This document shows positions 22,377 to 34,385 of a DNA stretch of 64,000 nucleotides, one piece after another (position 1 is the first letter of the stretch; each line of letters opens with the position of its first letter). This DNA is from Gonatopus flavifemur (lineage: Eukaryota > Arthropoda > Insecta > Hymenoptera > Dryinidae). The stretch is from assembly GCA_018340375.1 (NCBI GenBank), contig JAFFJZ010000010.1:5952001-6016000 (forward strand), in the 5' to 3' direction. Below the pieces are notes generated by a model. That model saw only the letters and a program-made list of their open reading frames with translations. It did not search any database and had not been told where the DNA came from. Position numbers and translations under genes: made by a program.

Positions 22377-23438
22377 TGTGACGAGTTACTTTTTTAGGGT
22401 AACATTTCGGACCCTGGAAAAACGTTTCACATGATCAATATCATGCCTTTTGCCGACAAAATGTTTTTATCGTTGCCCGACTCCTACCACGTGGTTCACG
22501 TGAAGGTAAACATGAATTGGAGTCTTTTTTATTTTTTTGAAATAGTTTTTGTAATATTTCCATTTTCAAATTTTTAAAGATTTTTAAATGTTTTTTTCAA
22601 TTTTTCAGATGTTTTAGATTTATTCAAATTTATGAATTGTCTTTCTACATTATATGATTGCAATAGAAGGCTCTCAAAATTGAAAATGTTATTATACGGC
22701 ATGAGATTCACTCCAGCATTTTGGACAAATGTATTTATTGCATTCATTGCAATACCAGAAACTACGTTCGTCACAATCGTGTAAGGACTCCCTATAAATG
22801 TTTGTTTTGTGATAATTATGATGTCCTAATATTCATGGCAAAATCTTTAACTGAATTTCTCTGATTTTTCCGTCCCTCCCGAAGCCTTAGCATGACTTTT
22901 GAACTTTTTCATAATTTTTAAAGATAATTTTTAGTTTTTCTGAAGGGGCAACAAAAAATTTGCAAAAATGTTGTCAAATCATGCTGAAAAAATTTTGAGG
23001 TATTCTCTGACTAATTTGAAGGCATTTTGCATTAATTCCTGACAATTTTCCACCAAACCAAATGCTTTTTGAGAAAAAATTCGCAAAGTTGAAAAAACAA
23101 TTCTTCCCTTTCGGACGCCATTTTGTGTCTGCCATTCCGAATTCCAAAATAAAACCAACGAGATTCCATAGATTAGACATCTATAACACCGTTTGCAGTG
23201 GTGGAAATATTTTTGGAAATTTTTTTCGAAAAAAAAACGTGAAAAAGTCGTTAATTTTTCAGAAAAACGGCCTATAACTTTTCCGGTTTACGATTTAGGA
23301 AAATCTTCTCAACGCCATTCGAAAGTCAAAAACTGTGAGAAATGATGTTTTATACGTTCTTTACATGATTTTTTCATTGAGAGATCAAAGGCGGAAAGTT
23401 TGACAAAAATGAGTGTTATTTGGAAGGAAAAGAGTTAA

Positions 23439-23604
23439 TCAACCAGAATATTGTTCTCCTTCGCTTGTTCAGTGCTTGTTCCTCATTGACCATTTCCATA
23501 ACATCCAGCATGGTTGCATATGAAACATAGAAAGAAGAGGTCATCATCTTTCTCAGAGTGTAGAGCCATTGGAACTCACAACATTTCAGTATATTCAGTT
23601 CCAA
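23439..23604 (-). other. Open reading stretch next to the TTAA element
   Basis: An open frame read from 23604 leftwards reaches the TTAA element and, if that is removed, stays open for another 40 or so codons (20589 to 20405), ending TGA after ...GGLIE. No family is recognised (one segment reads MLDVMEMVNEEQALNKRRR). It is too short to be convincing; it may be a relic of a gene hit by the insertion, or chance. Confidence 0.2.
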
Positions 23605-24054
23605 TCAACACGAATTGACATGATTGTATCCAAACTTATCAATTTTGATTTCTCTGGAGCGGATATTCCGCTCCTTACCGATAGACAGCTCGATACAACC
23701 ATCTTGCCCGTTTACTTTGTATCCTTAGTTTTAATGTTGTTAAACTACACTTATCTGTTGTTTATAATAAAAACTACTATTTTTGAATCGTATTTTCGTC
23801 TGATATTCTGTGATCCGCATTCTCTGACACATCATTCATGACTTCCGAATCCAGCGATATATTTTTGACATTGATTTTTATCGACTTCCAATGAAACTTG
23901 TATACAATTCCTATACATCGACCCAAGTGGCAATCATTTCCCTTCAACAGAACCCATAAAGTCTGCTTCCTCACTCGACTACCGATCTGTCGACAGAAAC
24001 TTACGGAAGTGGGTCTGGAAAAGAAATCTGTTGCAGATCTGCGGTGATCCTTAC

Positions 24055-24201
24055 CTTCTGAAAATATCATGTGGGATATGAAGTTTCTGCATCAATTTCT
24101 GGAATTCCAACAAATTTGAGACAGTTGCGTTCTGCAAGCCTACTTTCGTACGTTTCTTCCGACAGATCCAACAGCAAATGAGGGAGCAGATTTTTAAGGT
24201 C
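24055..24201 (-). other. Possible internal exon, minus strand
   Basis: On the minus strand a polypyrimidine-rich acceptor (TTTTTCTTCAACAG) precedes position 24201, and a good donor (AAG then GTAAGG) follows 24055. The 147-bp interval is a multiple of three and is open in one frame (...VSNLLEFQKLMQKLHIPHD...). A second frame is open until a TGA close to its end. No protein family is recognised and no partner exon is established. Confidence 0.2.
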
Positions 24202-27200
24202 CTGTTGAAGAAAAATGCTTGAATGAATGTTCACATTTTCTCATGAATGATGGGCAAATTTATGGTGAATGCTGGGAAATAGTGAATATATACAAAAAAA
24301 CATTGGATCGTAGAAGTTAAAAATGATGATTTCTCAAAATGATTACACTTGGCAGGAATAATAAGCTACTTTTAGTACCATTAACCACGCTGAATAATGG
24401 AATGAACTGTAACAAACGTGAAGAATTGTGCCACACCACATGTCGTGTCGAATGTTTCTTTTCGAAATTCACGCAATAATTCCTATCCACGGAGTGCTAT
24501 CAATATTTATTTTTGTATCAAAGATAATGTTTATTCAATACAATTGTCTGAGCTCATTGCAAACCAATAATGTCATTCTTGAGGAAACATAACAGTCAGT
24601 CCTTACATTTCTCCTTCACCAAGTGACACGAGTATATCAGAATGTCTAGTAGATGTGCATAGAATACGTGAATGAGATTAACAGGAACATTGATATGCAA
24701 TGAAGTTCTGCAGGATATAAATACCCTGTCGGTATAATTTAAGTATTCCATACGAACGAACAAAACATTTCGATATCAACCATACGAAATTTATTATCCA
24801 TATTCGTAATTCCGTAATTCGTAAGCTTAATTTACATCATCTATTTTCGTTTAGAGTTATAGCTCGTTTTGTAGTTTTATCAGGAATCTATTTGAAATTC
24901 ATGGAACGAAATCGCAGGGTATTTTAATAAAAATGATTTGTAGTCAGAAATACGTTCGATCAAATCCACTGCGTCAAGTAAAGCGAGCCGCTGCAGCGCA
25001 CTGGTAGACGTACGAGGCGCGTCCAATTACCGACGAGAGCGGAATACGAGCTTTAATGTCTGCTGTTTAAAGTGTATAGCAGCGGCTTATTAGTCGAATA
25101 GTAAGAAGAAATCAGAGACGCGGTAGAAGAGGTGCAGGCGGGTAGGCGTTTGTTCATATTATACACGGCGGCGAGTGAGCGGCATTTGTGCGGAGGCGAC
25201 ATCGACGGTTACAGAACTAGAGGAAGAGGAAGAAAATAAGATAGAGAGTGGAAAACGGAATAAAAGGAACAACAACGAGTGAGGTAAATACTCGTTGGCC
25301 AGACGACATGGTACACGACCGTAGATCGACGTGAATCGTGGATCTATGGCTAGCATCGCTACCAGTTTTTCTCAACTCGGCGCTCCGGCGGTTCTTGATC
25401 TGACGCTATCGATTGCCGTGGCTAAGTTTCCGCCGCACGGATCATGTTAGACTTCCCAGGTTCCGTCGTCGGCTCGTCTACGTCGGTGGTGAATCTTTGA
25501 CTCACTTAGTCGATCTTTTATACGTACCTCCACACACCTATGGCTCCTGCTATGGATACTACCGACGTACACTGTTTTTCTTACCATCGATCGCGGGGAG
25601 CCGAAGTGTTAGTATCCACGGGATAGCGTACAACTCATACTTTCACGTTGAAATAACTGTCGTGTAATCTTCTTACTTTCTTCTTTAATTCTCCAGGAAA
25701 ATTTATCTATGAGTATTTAATATTTTTATGAGGGTTATAAGTTTCATGGTATATTCACAGGGTTGGTTTATCACTCTTCTAACTAACGATCGGGCAATGA
25801 CTGGTAGCCTGTAGTCAAATCTGGTGAAACTAGATGGACGTTCTGTAGGGAAGTGCTTTAGAATCAAATTTGTGCAAAATTTGGCACTTCTCAGAAATAT
25901 CATTCGTTCGCGCGTATCCATGCATCTTTTCATCCGCTCAACTTGCAGTGAATAATTCATTTTGCCATCTCAACACAAAAGTATCATATACAAGTGGATG
26001 GCGATAACTTCACCTCAGCTGTAAATGTTTTCTCTTTCATGTGAAATGTATATCTTTGAATTGTGAATGAGTGATTTTTTTTACATATCAAGTCACATCG
26101 CATTACGTTATTCAACCTTCGTATCTTCATTCGATGGAACAACGAATCGCGATGGAAAGAAAAGTATCATCTCAATTACAGATTCATCTTTAATTGGTGT
26201 CCCAATTTCGAAACACGGAAAAATTTTTCGGATTCGAGAAAAGCTGAAAAAAACAGTTGTTGAATATAAATTGGATATCGACGAGCTCATAGACGAGCTA
26301 TTTTCTCGTACAACGCTATTTAATCCTTTCATCTTCATCTCTGCTCTCCCTATCTTGTTCTCTTTATCCTCTTACGATTACATTTAATTTCGAAAGTAAA
26401 AGATTGAACCTCTAAAAAGCTCAAAGTTTAGCCTCCGGTGTACGTATTGGACGTACATTACGACTGCAAGTAAGGAAGAGATGAATCGTGTTCCCACAAC
26501 ACACGGAGAGAGAGATTATATAACCTTTGATCCTCCTTACAACGGTTCATCCATTGTACAGGTTTCTCATTCTTCGTTATAGTCCGTATATATACACACA
26601 CGCATATATATCTATATACATTATATATATATATATATATATGCACGAACGCATTTTCATTGGTTCTTTATTTGCACGCATATTCGCCAACTGAAATAGA
26701 CTCAGCCCAAGCGTGGATCTGAATTATTGCTTAGATCACACTTAAATAGCGTAGATTATTATTTATCATCATGATTTACACGAATGATTACAAACGTTTC
26801 AAGACACCAGATGTGTTTACTCGTTGTGTACGTTGGATTACGAACATAAACCATAATCGTTCTAAAATAACTGAGACTATTGATTTTATCAATTCATAAG
26901 TTCAATCCGTAAATTCTGATAGATGAATTGAATATGATTATCTCATTTCTTCGACCAGAAATTTGTGAACGAGCGTAGAAATGTTGCTCAATATCACAGA
27001 ATCGCTAACAATATTGTGTACACTGTGGATTTTTATCCGATCGAATGTGGCTGCCTCTTCTGTTGTATCGGCAATCGTTTTCGGTGTCCACATTCAATTG
27101 AAACAAGGCTAGTTTTCGCCGAATTTTAAAATTAATTAATACTCAGGTTGAAAGCGGGTTGTACTTCTTTCTGTGTACCGAAATTCGAAGAAAAAAACAA

Positions 27201-27344
27201 GAGAATTTTTTTATAATTTGTTGAGGGTAAGGCTATATATATTCAACATTTCAAACGAATGATGTAAGAGTTCCAGTTAAAATTGTTTCATTCGTTTTTG
27301 TCGTTTGGCTGTAAAATTGGGATTGAAATTACAGATTTTTCACT
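24202..27344. other. No recognised gene; CpG-rich part and TA repeats
   Basis: Around 24,970-25,640 CpG is frequent, as in promoter or exon DNA, but no coding motif is recognised. A CA/TA microsatellite lies at about 26,588-26,642. The rest is AT-rich. Confidence 0.4.
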
Positions 27345-28240
27345 AATCAGGCGTGCCGAATCATGAACACGTCAGGGCCAGATCAGGTGTGCCGAAATAA
27401 GGTGAGCCCTCTCACTGCCCGATTGAACACGAGGCTTGCCATAATATTATTCTGCTCGGGATGCCACGACGCCTCCTCTTATATCCTCACACTTTTACTT
27501 TGAGTGGCGAGACAGTGGAAGCGCCAAGCGGTTCACACAAGAAGCTGTTGACCAAAAGTTAAATCGTTGCAGGAGTTGACACGTCAATCCCCAACCACCT
27601 GTCAGTCAGTGAATGGGAGCATCGGGTGACCACTACTGTCTCCTGAGTTTTTTTTCTCTTCTCTTCCGTGAGTCCAACGCCTGATGACCAAAGCTTGATC
27701 GGGCGTGATCAGGCCTGAATTTTATACCCACGTGATGAGGACTGATCATGCTCAATTTTCCCCAATCACGCTTGATCATGCTCCATTATACATGAGAAAT
27801 TCATACAAAATCAATAAGGTTTTGTGAGGAACGAGACTATAATAATGTTATCAAACACTCATTTACTGTTAATCATTTCTACTTATTGTGCTTATGCCAC
27901 TCCCATTTTCCAGTTTCCAGGCATGATTATGCGTGATCAGGCGTACACACCTGCGTTTGAGGCCGATTTAGCATGATCAATGCTAAAGCATGTGTATTTG
28001 TGATAGAAAAATCAACACAGAGTCATTTTGTATGAATATTCCTCAGGGGGTGAAACTTTGCATGATCACAAGCGAGAATGGTTTGTCAGGCATGATCGCT
28101 GATGGTTAAACTTGATCACGGGTTCCCACGTGGGTACAAAATTGAAGCCTTTGAAGTGATGACGAAGCTCAAAAATGAACGATCAGGTGTAATCAGGCTC
28201 ACTCACGTGCAGTCAGTATTGAACACGAATAATTTTGCCA
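27345..28240. repeat. GATCAGGCGTG-word repeat region
   Basis: Repeats words around TGATCAGGCGTG, CATGATCA and GTGTGCCGAA. The left 100 bp (ATCAGGCGTGCCGAATCATG) aligns with 60770-60850. The outer ends were not resolved. A CCC/2-bp element (27727-28134) lies inside. Confidence 0.6.
27727..28134. mobile_element. CATGATCA-word CCC/2-bp element, TSD TA
   Basis: The termini are CCCACGTGATGAGGACTGATC shortened by divergence (CCCACGTG shared) at 27727 and CCCACGTGGGAACCCGTGAT from 28134. TA at 27725-27726 is repeated at 28135-28136. The interior repeats TTGATCATGC, GCATGATC and related words. It is inserted in a region rich in the same words, so the outer and inner elements may be relatives. Confidence 0.6.
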
Positions 28241-28668
28241 AAAAATGTCCATAAGATCAGATTTTGTAAATTTTCGATTGAAATCCTTTGACGAATAATG
28301 TCAAGAACAACAGCAATTGTAAATGAAAGTTCAAGGGAGAAAGTGCTGAATTCCAAGCGAATGTGTCACAGCGGGAGGAAAATACAAACTATCTTTTCTT
28401 TCTGAAATATGCATATGAATATTTCAAATGCAATTAAACAGATGATTTTCACTTTCCTTGCAGTTGTGGGAAAAAATAGTATGTTCACCTCGGGGAGAAG
28501 TGGGAAATTTCCGACGAGTGTGAAGTTTGTCTTCCCGAGCCGAAGGCGAGGGAGACAATCACACGATCCCCCCTTGATGAACAATATACTATTCTTTCTC
28601 TCAGTGTACGATGTTCACTAGATTTTGGACTATATTTTGAAAAACTTTTTAGTTTTTTGCCCTAAATT

Positions 28669-28825
28669 CCCATACAGCACACTTGGATATGGCATCCATC
28701 AGATATCCAATAGATATCTAAATGTCTATCCAATATCCATTTGACGTCCATTAGATCTCCATTGGATATCCCAAATATCCTGGATATCTAATGGACATCT
28801 AATGGATATCTGTGTGCTGTATGGG
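28669..28825. mobile_element. TGGATATC-word CCC/2-bp MITE
   Basis: The perfect 14-bp ends CCCATACAGCACAC enclose about fifteen variants of TGGATATCTAATGG and its complement. The flanks are TT and TC, one mismatch from a 2-bp TSD. At 157 bp this is one of the smallest and cleanest examples of the word architecture. Confidence 0.8.
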
Positions 28826-28999
28826 TCATAATTGTAACTTGTGCTGATATGCCTACATTTTGTATTGTAAAAATATGATAAAATGTGTTTCTGGTACTCA
28901 AAGACTAGTACTTTCATACGCACGAAACCCCGTATTTCAAAAATATTTCTATCTTTTGTGGTATGTCTTAGAAAATGGTGAAAATTTTCTTCTCCACAA

Positions 29000-29904
29000 C
29001 CCAGGTAGGAATTAACAAATGGCCCAAGCTTGGCCCGATCTTGGCCCAATTATGACTTATATTGGGCCAGAATCCATGAGAAAAAATGGCCCAAGCTTGG
29101 TGAAAGCTTGGGATGATAACCTCGTGCCAGGCTTGGTGTTCAATATTGGGCCAGAATGCAATGCCAAGTATGGCCCAATGTCTCATGATATATGTATTAT
29201 GAGTATTTTGGAGCTTGGCTCATACGATTAAACCGGATATGGCCCAAGTTGTGTATTTCAACTTTTGCCGTGCTTTAACCTGATTCTTCAAACATACTTC
29301 TTAGAGAAAAAAATGACGTCATTTTTCATGCCATCCCTGCTAAAAATTTCCTATAGAAAACGATAAGACTTTTAGCAGGGATATCGGTACAACTCTGTAA
29401 AAATCACAAACGTGGAGATGTGGCATAGGTTCTCAAATAAACATTGGTTGTACATTGGCCCAATATTGGCTCACCATGCTTGACAGTTTAATGTTTTGCC
29501 AAGCTTCAACCACTTGTTGCAATTACATTCCCTACAAAACGTGGTATAGATTCTCAAATAACAAATGGTTTGATATTGGGCCGATAGTGGTTCGCTATGC
29601 TTGGTAGCTTAATGTTTTGCCAATCTTCAACCACTTGTTGTATAGGCGTTCCTTATGAAACGTGGTGTGGGTTCTCAAATAACAAACGGTTTTATATTGG
29701 GTTGATATTGGTTCGCCATGTTTGGGAGCCCAATATTTTGCCAAGCTTGCACCAGTTGTCGTATTGGCATTTCCCATGGAACCCGGTATGGTTTCTAGAA
29801 TGAACAACGGTTGTATATTGAACCAATATTGGTTCGCGATGCTTGGCAGCTCAGTATTTTGCCAAGCATGGGCCAGTTGTCAATATTGGCATTTCCTACC
29901 TGGG
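29000..29904. mobile_element. CCAATATTGG/CAAGCTTGG-word CCC/2-bp element, TSD AA
   Basis: The ends are CCCAGGTAGGAATTAAC (29000) and CCCAGGTAGGAAATGCC (from 29904). AA at 28998-28999 is repeated at 29905-29906. The left part repeats GGCCCAAGCTTGG. The right part has four tandem-like units of about 120 bp (starting near 29,400, 29,530, 29,650 and 29,770) that combine CCAATATTGG, TTTTGCCAAGC and ACGTGGT. No coding capacity. Confidence 0.8.
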
Positions 29905-29947
29905 AAGATGATATTACCCCTCAATAAAAATGGTGCTTCACCTCAGT

Positions 29948-30098
29948 GAAATATATGGACATATATGGATAGAGGTATCACAGTATCACATATAATTCAT
30001 ATTCACAACATATACGGTGCATTTTCGGTGCATATATACGCCGTATATGCAATCAACGTGTATCGAATCTGGATTACATGTATCCATATATAAAACCA
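29948..30098. repeat. ATATATGG/ATATACGG-word inverted repeat
   Basis: AATATATGGACATATATGG at the left is answered by CCATATATAA-type sequence at the right, with TATACGGTGCAT...ATATACGCCGTATATGC between. The architecture is word-like, but no class terminus or TSD was found. Confidence 0.45.
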
Positions 30099-30111
30099 TG
30101 AACGATTTATA

Positions 30112-30582
30112 CACTGAGAGAAAGGGTCTATTCAAATATTCGACAGCTAGGAAATTTAGTAACTGTAAATAAAAATTTAGTTGCGCTAGCTAAATTTCAT
30201 TTGTCACAACTATATTTTTTATTCCCGTTGGATAAACCATTTTATTCATATTTCAGACAGCTACACTGAGGCTACTCAGGCAGGTCACAGTTATCAAATG
30301 ATATTCTTGAATATGACCAATCAAATATTCGATAACATTAATTAAATATCAATAATATCTATTAAATATTCGATAATTATGAACATTATTGAATATTCGA
30401 TTAATGTTATCGAATATTTGATTGGTAATATTCAAAAATATCATTTGATAACTGTTACCAGCTTTTTCTTCAATGGTAAATAAAAGGTTATTTACCCCAA
30501 CTAGAGTCTAGCTGGCGTAAATAAAAATCTAGCTGTGGCAAGTAACATTTAGTTGTCCCAACTAGGTACCTTTTTCTCAGTG
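30112..30582. mobile_element. CACKGAGAG-family CCC/2-bp element, TSD TA
   Basis: The ends are CACTGAGAGAAAGGGTC (30112) and CACTGAGAAAAAGGTACC (from 30582). TA at 30110-30111 is repeated at 30583-30584. The outer parts align with the compact 15170-15365 copy; a further element (30264-30476) occupies the middle. GGTAAATAAA and CTAGCTG words repeat on the right side. Confidence 0.85.
30264..30476. mobile_element. Palindromic element nested in 30112-30582, TSD TA
   Basis: GTTATCAAATGATATTC near 30290 is answered by its inverse near 30455, and CCAATCAAATATTCGATAAC by its inverse, so almost the whole element is one palindrome. The extreme ends (CACTGAGG, CCATTGAAG) are weaker matches. TA is repeated at 30262-30263 and 30477-30478. 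Confidence 0.65.
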
Positions 30583-30584
30583 TA

Positions 30585-33019
30585 TGTGTTCTTATAGGAA
30601 TCATTTTGACTGGGATATGCCAAACCTCAGACAGCATCCCACCCCCCGACAAATTTTTGTCCACAAATATAAATTAATCCACATATCTTTATCAGACAAA
30701 ATAATTTTCTCCAACGTGTCATGGGAAGCAGGGAAAAAAGCATAGATATTATGATCCCTCAGATACTTTGATCAATTTATCGAGAGGAGAACTGAAGGCT
30801 CGTGCTTACAGGTAATTAATATAATCGCAACGATATAATTATACGACGTGACGTTACGAGGTTCGGTTCTCAATTCGTTGCGGTGTGCGTGATATCAACC
30901 ATCCGCTATCTATATTTCAGCACGAACGAGGGAGGAAAGATACGAAGAAGAAGAAGGAAAAGAAGAAGAAGAAGAAGAAGAAGCAGAAGAAGATGAAGAA
31001 GAAAAAGGAGGAGAAGGGTGAATTCTGCAACAAGTCTCTTTTCTTTGTATCGGAAGATTCGAATCTAACGGTACGTATATGGCGAAAGATAATGATGGCG
31101 TGGCGATAATATCGATATTATTACGGACTTTGCAGGCCAACATGCGGGACCATGAGGTGGTATGGTGCGGTGCGATCTTCGAACCATCCCAGCACCACGT
31201 GAAGTTGTTATAAGTTCTAACAGTATGTGTACGCGCGAACACAAATGCAACAACGAGCGATCATTGTCCGTATATATGCATGGGATGTAATGATAATACC
31301 TACGAGGACACGTGTGAAAGATCTTTCGGTATTAATGAATCTCACAGGAAACAACTTGGATCGCTCGAGCATCGCGATGAACAATCGAAGTATGATGAAA
31401 ATGTTTCAATCACACAAACTCTATATATATATATATATCAATTATGTACACATTTCCTATACATTATTTCTATATCGAGGACGACTGTTTGTAATCTAAC
31501 AATCTTTTTCCTTGAAATTCTTACGTATCGAATAGCAGAATCCGGTTCTAATTTCGATCTTAATGACAATCAGAATTTCTAAACAAATATGTGGTGAATT
31601 CTCAAACGAAATTTCACTTTATCCAACGTTGTCGCCTATAATCGCAAAAAAAAACAAACTTCACAATCATTTAAAGAGAAAATTAATTTCATCTCCCAGT
31701 AACAAATTAGATACAGAATTCGCGAGTTTATTTGTATACATATTTCAATCTCCTAATGACGTGAATTGAATTAGAAACATACAAATGGAATGACATGTTT
31801 GATTATATTTCCCATCCTTGATGTATCTCTCTCGTATAAGATTCAATGTCGATGTCGAAAATAAAAATATGTGTTTTTAATCAGATCCAATGATATTTAT
31901 ATCTTATACACACCGCACAACGGCTTTCGAATCCGTTGAAAAATGATGGATATTGTATCCTTTAAGACTTTTATCGTATATAACCTCATGAATGTATATA
32001 CACTATTTCACACTCTGCTATTCGACTCTTCACCCGGAGATACACGACATACGAGAGAAAATAAAGAGGCCGATCATTTACCGTGGAATAGTTCCTCATT
32101 GATCAATTCACTTTATCTTCTTTTCTTCAATACGTACCTAATCCTATGTCGTTTCGTATGTACCTTTTTTTTGCGAATAAACATCTATACATACGTATAT
32201 ATATATATACCTGATCGTTATTTCGCGTAGGTGTGCATAATGTCGTGCTCGATGTCAAAGATGAAGGAGAGGTGAATACGGCTAACCGAATCTGAAACTT
32301 CAGTTTCTAGTATTATTTCCAACACATAAATCAACGACAAATAGAAACGTCGGTCCATCGTTAAAACGATCCTTCCCCTATTTGCTAAAAAGCGGTGTAC
32401 GATTATCTCTTCGATGAAATTTATAGTCTATGGAGATCTCTCAAACTGAGCCGGCCGCATTGCGTGACCTTGGAATTGCGGAATACTGTCCTTTTCACCA
32501 CATACACAAATTCTTTTCTCAATAAGCCAAGAGGAAAGAGGAGACAAAAATTCGCCATTCGGACGTTGATCTCGACTTCATTAAATCCGTTTATTTATTA
32601 TCTCGAATTTTAATTTCGATCGATTTGCAAGTCTTTATTATATATTCTACGAGAAGTTTATCTTAAGAACACAATTTTCAACGTTGAGACGTTTAATCTC
32701 CTAAAAAGTCGAATATGTATGAACGTTCGTGCGTTGGCATTTATACGTTTTAACCTGAGACTTTTTGCCACTCCTTTCTTCTACGTTCACATATATTTAT
32801 AAATTGACAATCAAATCGTATCGGTTATGCAAAAAGAATATTGTTTGAGTCGTTGTATCTACCGGATGGCCCGATCAGAATATTCCTATTAATTATTATT
32901 CATCGTAGTACGATGTGAAGTGTTTTCGATATGAGATCGAGAATTTTACTGTAATTTGAAAAAATCAACTGAAAAATGGCGGTATCGGAATCCTCATTAG
33001 CCGGATGATGTTAAAACCA
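30585..33019. other. No recognised gene; includes GAA tract
   Basis: Holds an A/G-rich GAA microsatellite at about 30,937-31,016 and TA repeats at about 31,423-31,440 and 32,193-32,210. No recognised coding motif; lysine-rich open frames over the GAA tract are artefacts of the repeat. Confidence 0.45.
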
Positions 33020-33690
33020 CCCAGACAAAAATTTTTGGGCTTCGCCAATGCTGACAATAAAATATAGCTTGGCGTAATGTTGACAGACAAGGCTTGGCAA
33101 TCTATAAATCTTCAATGTTGATTAACGATAAACACAATGTTGCACCGATGTCGGTGTTCACAATTGTGCCAAGCTTGGCTCTTGCTTAGCTCATCCTTGG
33201 CCCAACATTGACTAAACGATAGATCCTATTCAATGCCAGGATAATTTAAAATGCGGTTCAATATTGCCCCAAACTTTGGCCTAGTTTCGGTAGAAATTAG
33301 CTTTCAATGTAGCGCCGATCATTGGTAATAGCATGGCTCAATATTGGGAACCTATTTAATATTTTTGCTACGTTACTAATCAAGTGTTTCTCGCGTGAGT
33401 AAGTCTTTGGAAGAACAGTCAATCGCTCAATATTTTTTATTTTGATCATTGGCGCAGCATTGACAAACAAAATTTTCAATTGTTTGCCAATGATGGTATA
33501 TTTCATTGCCATTGTTCCATCGATGATGGGACCTCAATGGAAAAACACGCAGGTAAATCATAAAATGATGTTATCATTCCAGGTTTGCGCCATCCTTGGT
33601 TGCCAAGCCTCGGTCGTACTTTATCTACGTTGCACCATGCTAGCGCCAATTGTAAATTTCTATATGAGCATCGATTGTCGGAATGAGCCA
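33020..33690. repeat. CAAGCTTGG/CAATGTTGA-word element, right end not found
   Basis: The left terminus CCCAGACAAAAATTTTTGG (flank CA) equals the class terminus of the element at 1625 for 13 bases. The interior repeats GCCAAGCTTGGC, CAATGTTGA, CAATATTGCCC and GCCAATGATGG words. No inverted GTCTGGG end was seen by 34.0 kb, so the right end has decayed or been deleted. Confidence 0.5.
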
Positions 33691-34385
33691 AGCGTATACA
33701 CTCACAGAAATGATTCTTTTTTGTTACCATCATTTTATTCTTGATATCGATTTTCTTCTCCGGAAACAAATAGGGTTCGACCGAAAAGCGGTTTTGTTTC
33801 AAAATAATCATATCATGGATTGTTAGTAGAAAAAATTATGATTCATGACTTCTGTTTAACGTAAGAATCTTTATTTTTTGTGAGAACCATCGCTTCTTGT
33901 GGTAATAAAAATGTTCTCACGCTGAACCTAGATGAATATTCTTAAAGGCGACGCTTAACGATACGCTCCCCTAGTAATAGAATTTTCAAAATTGATTCAA
34001 ATGTATCGTGTTGCCAAATGGAATAGTAATTATAAACTTTGAAACAGTGATAATCAAATAAAGCAGCGCCAGATACCGTCCCACAGTGGGGCCAAATCTC
34101 AAAAAGCTGGCCAAAACCTCAAAAATGAAGTTTACAGTTTGGGATATTTTACCGTTGGGGTAGCTAAAGTAATGTCCTAAGGGTTCGAATTCATAAATAA
34201 AAAGGTCTGATCCCCTCCCCCTTCCCCTTGTATACCACTTGAAAAGTACTCCTCCCTGTGGTACCATCCGTGTGGCTGAGAGATAGTGAAATAACAACCA
34301 TGTTCAAAGGGACGCTGTGTCTCGAAAAATGATCCGATTACAGTTTTCAAAGATGGAATCTACTGCTGAAAGTACATAAAATATA
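33691..34385. other. No recognised gene
   Basis: Unrecognised AT-rich DNA between two repeats. Confidence 0.4.

Larger units (their letters stand above)
21052..22416. mobile_element. hAT-type non-autonomous element, 8-bp TSD
   Basis: The left end is CAGGGTTCAGAAGTAACG; read back from 22416 the right end is CAGGGTCCGAAATGTTAC. Both continue to AAGTAACTCGTC-like sequence. GAAAAACG at 21044-21051 is repeated exactly at 22417-22424. The interior next to the ends repeats GTAACG/CGTTAC words. The ends and 8-bp duplication fit hAT. No transposase ORF. It is nested in the TTAA element and itself hosts a hairpin region (21631-21791) and a CCC/2-bp element (22029-22376). Confidence 0.9.
20590..23434. 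mobile_element. Large TTAA-flanked element with about 450-bp inverted arms
   Basis: TTAA lies at 20586-20589 and 23435-23438. The ends TCCTTTTCCCCCCAAATAAC and CTCTTTTCCTTCCAAATAAC continue as inverted arms covering about 20590-21040 and 22900-23434 (shared segments include TTTTTGTCAAACTTTCCGCC and GATTAGACATCTATAACACC read inverted). The TTAA target is typical of piggyBac and Kolobok transposons, but the ends do not start with CCC, so the superfamily is uncertain. There is no transposase. The core is occupied by a hAT element (21052-22416), then by unrecognised sequence before the right arm. Confidence 0.75.

Noticed and set aside
26500..26524. CACGGAGAGAGAG as a class terminus
   Set aside because: No inverted partner or 2-bp duplication found nearby; it merges into a GA repeat.
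28669..30582. CRISPR-like array
   Set aside because: The repeats vary, occur in both orientations and have no constant spacer length; eukaryotic repeat elements explain them.
30885..31109. Lysine-rich open frame
   Set aside because: It is the translation of a GAA microsatellite.
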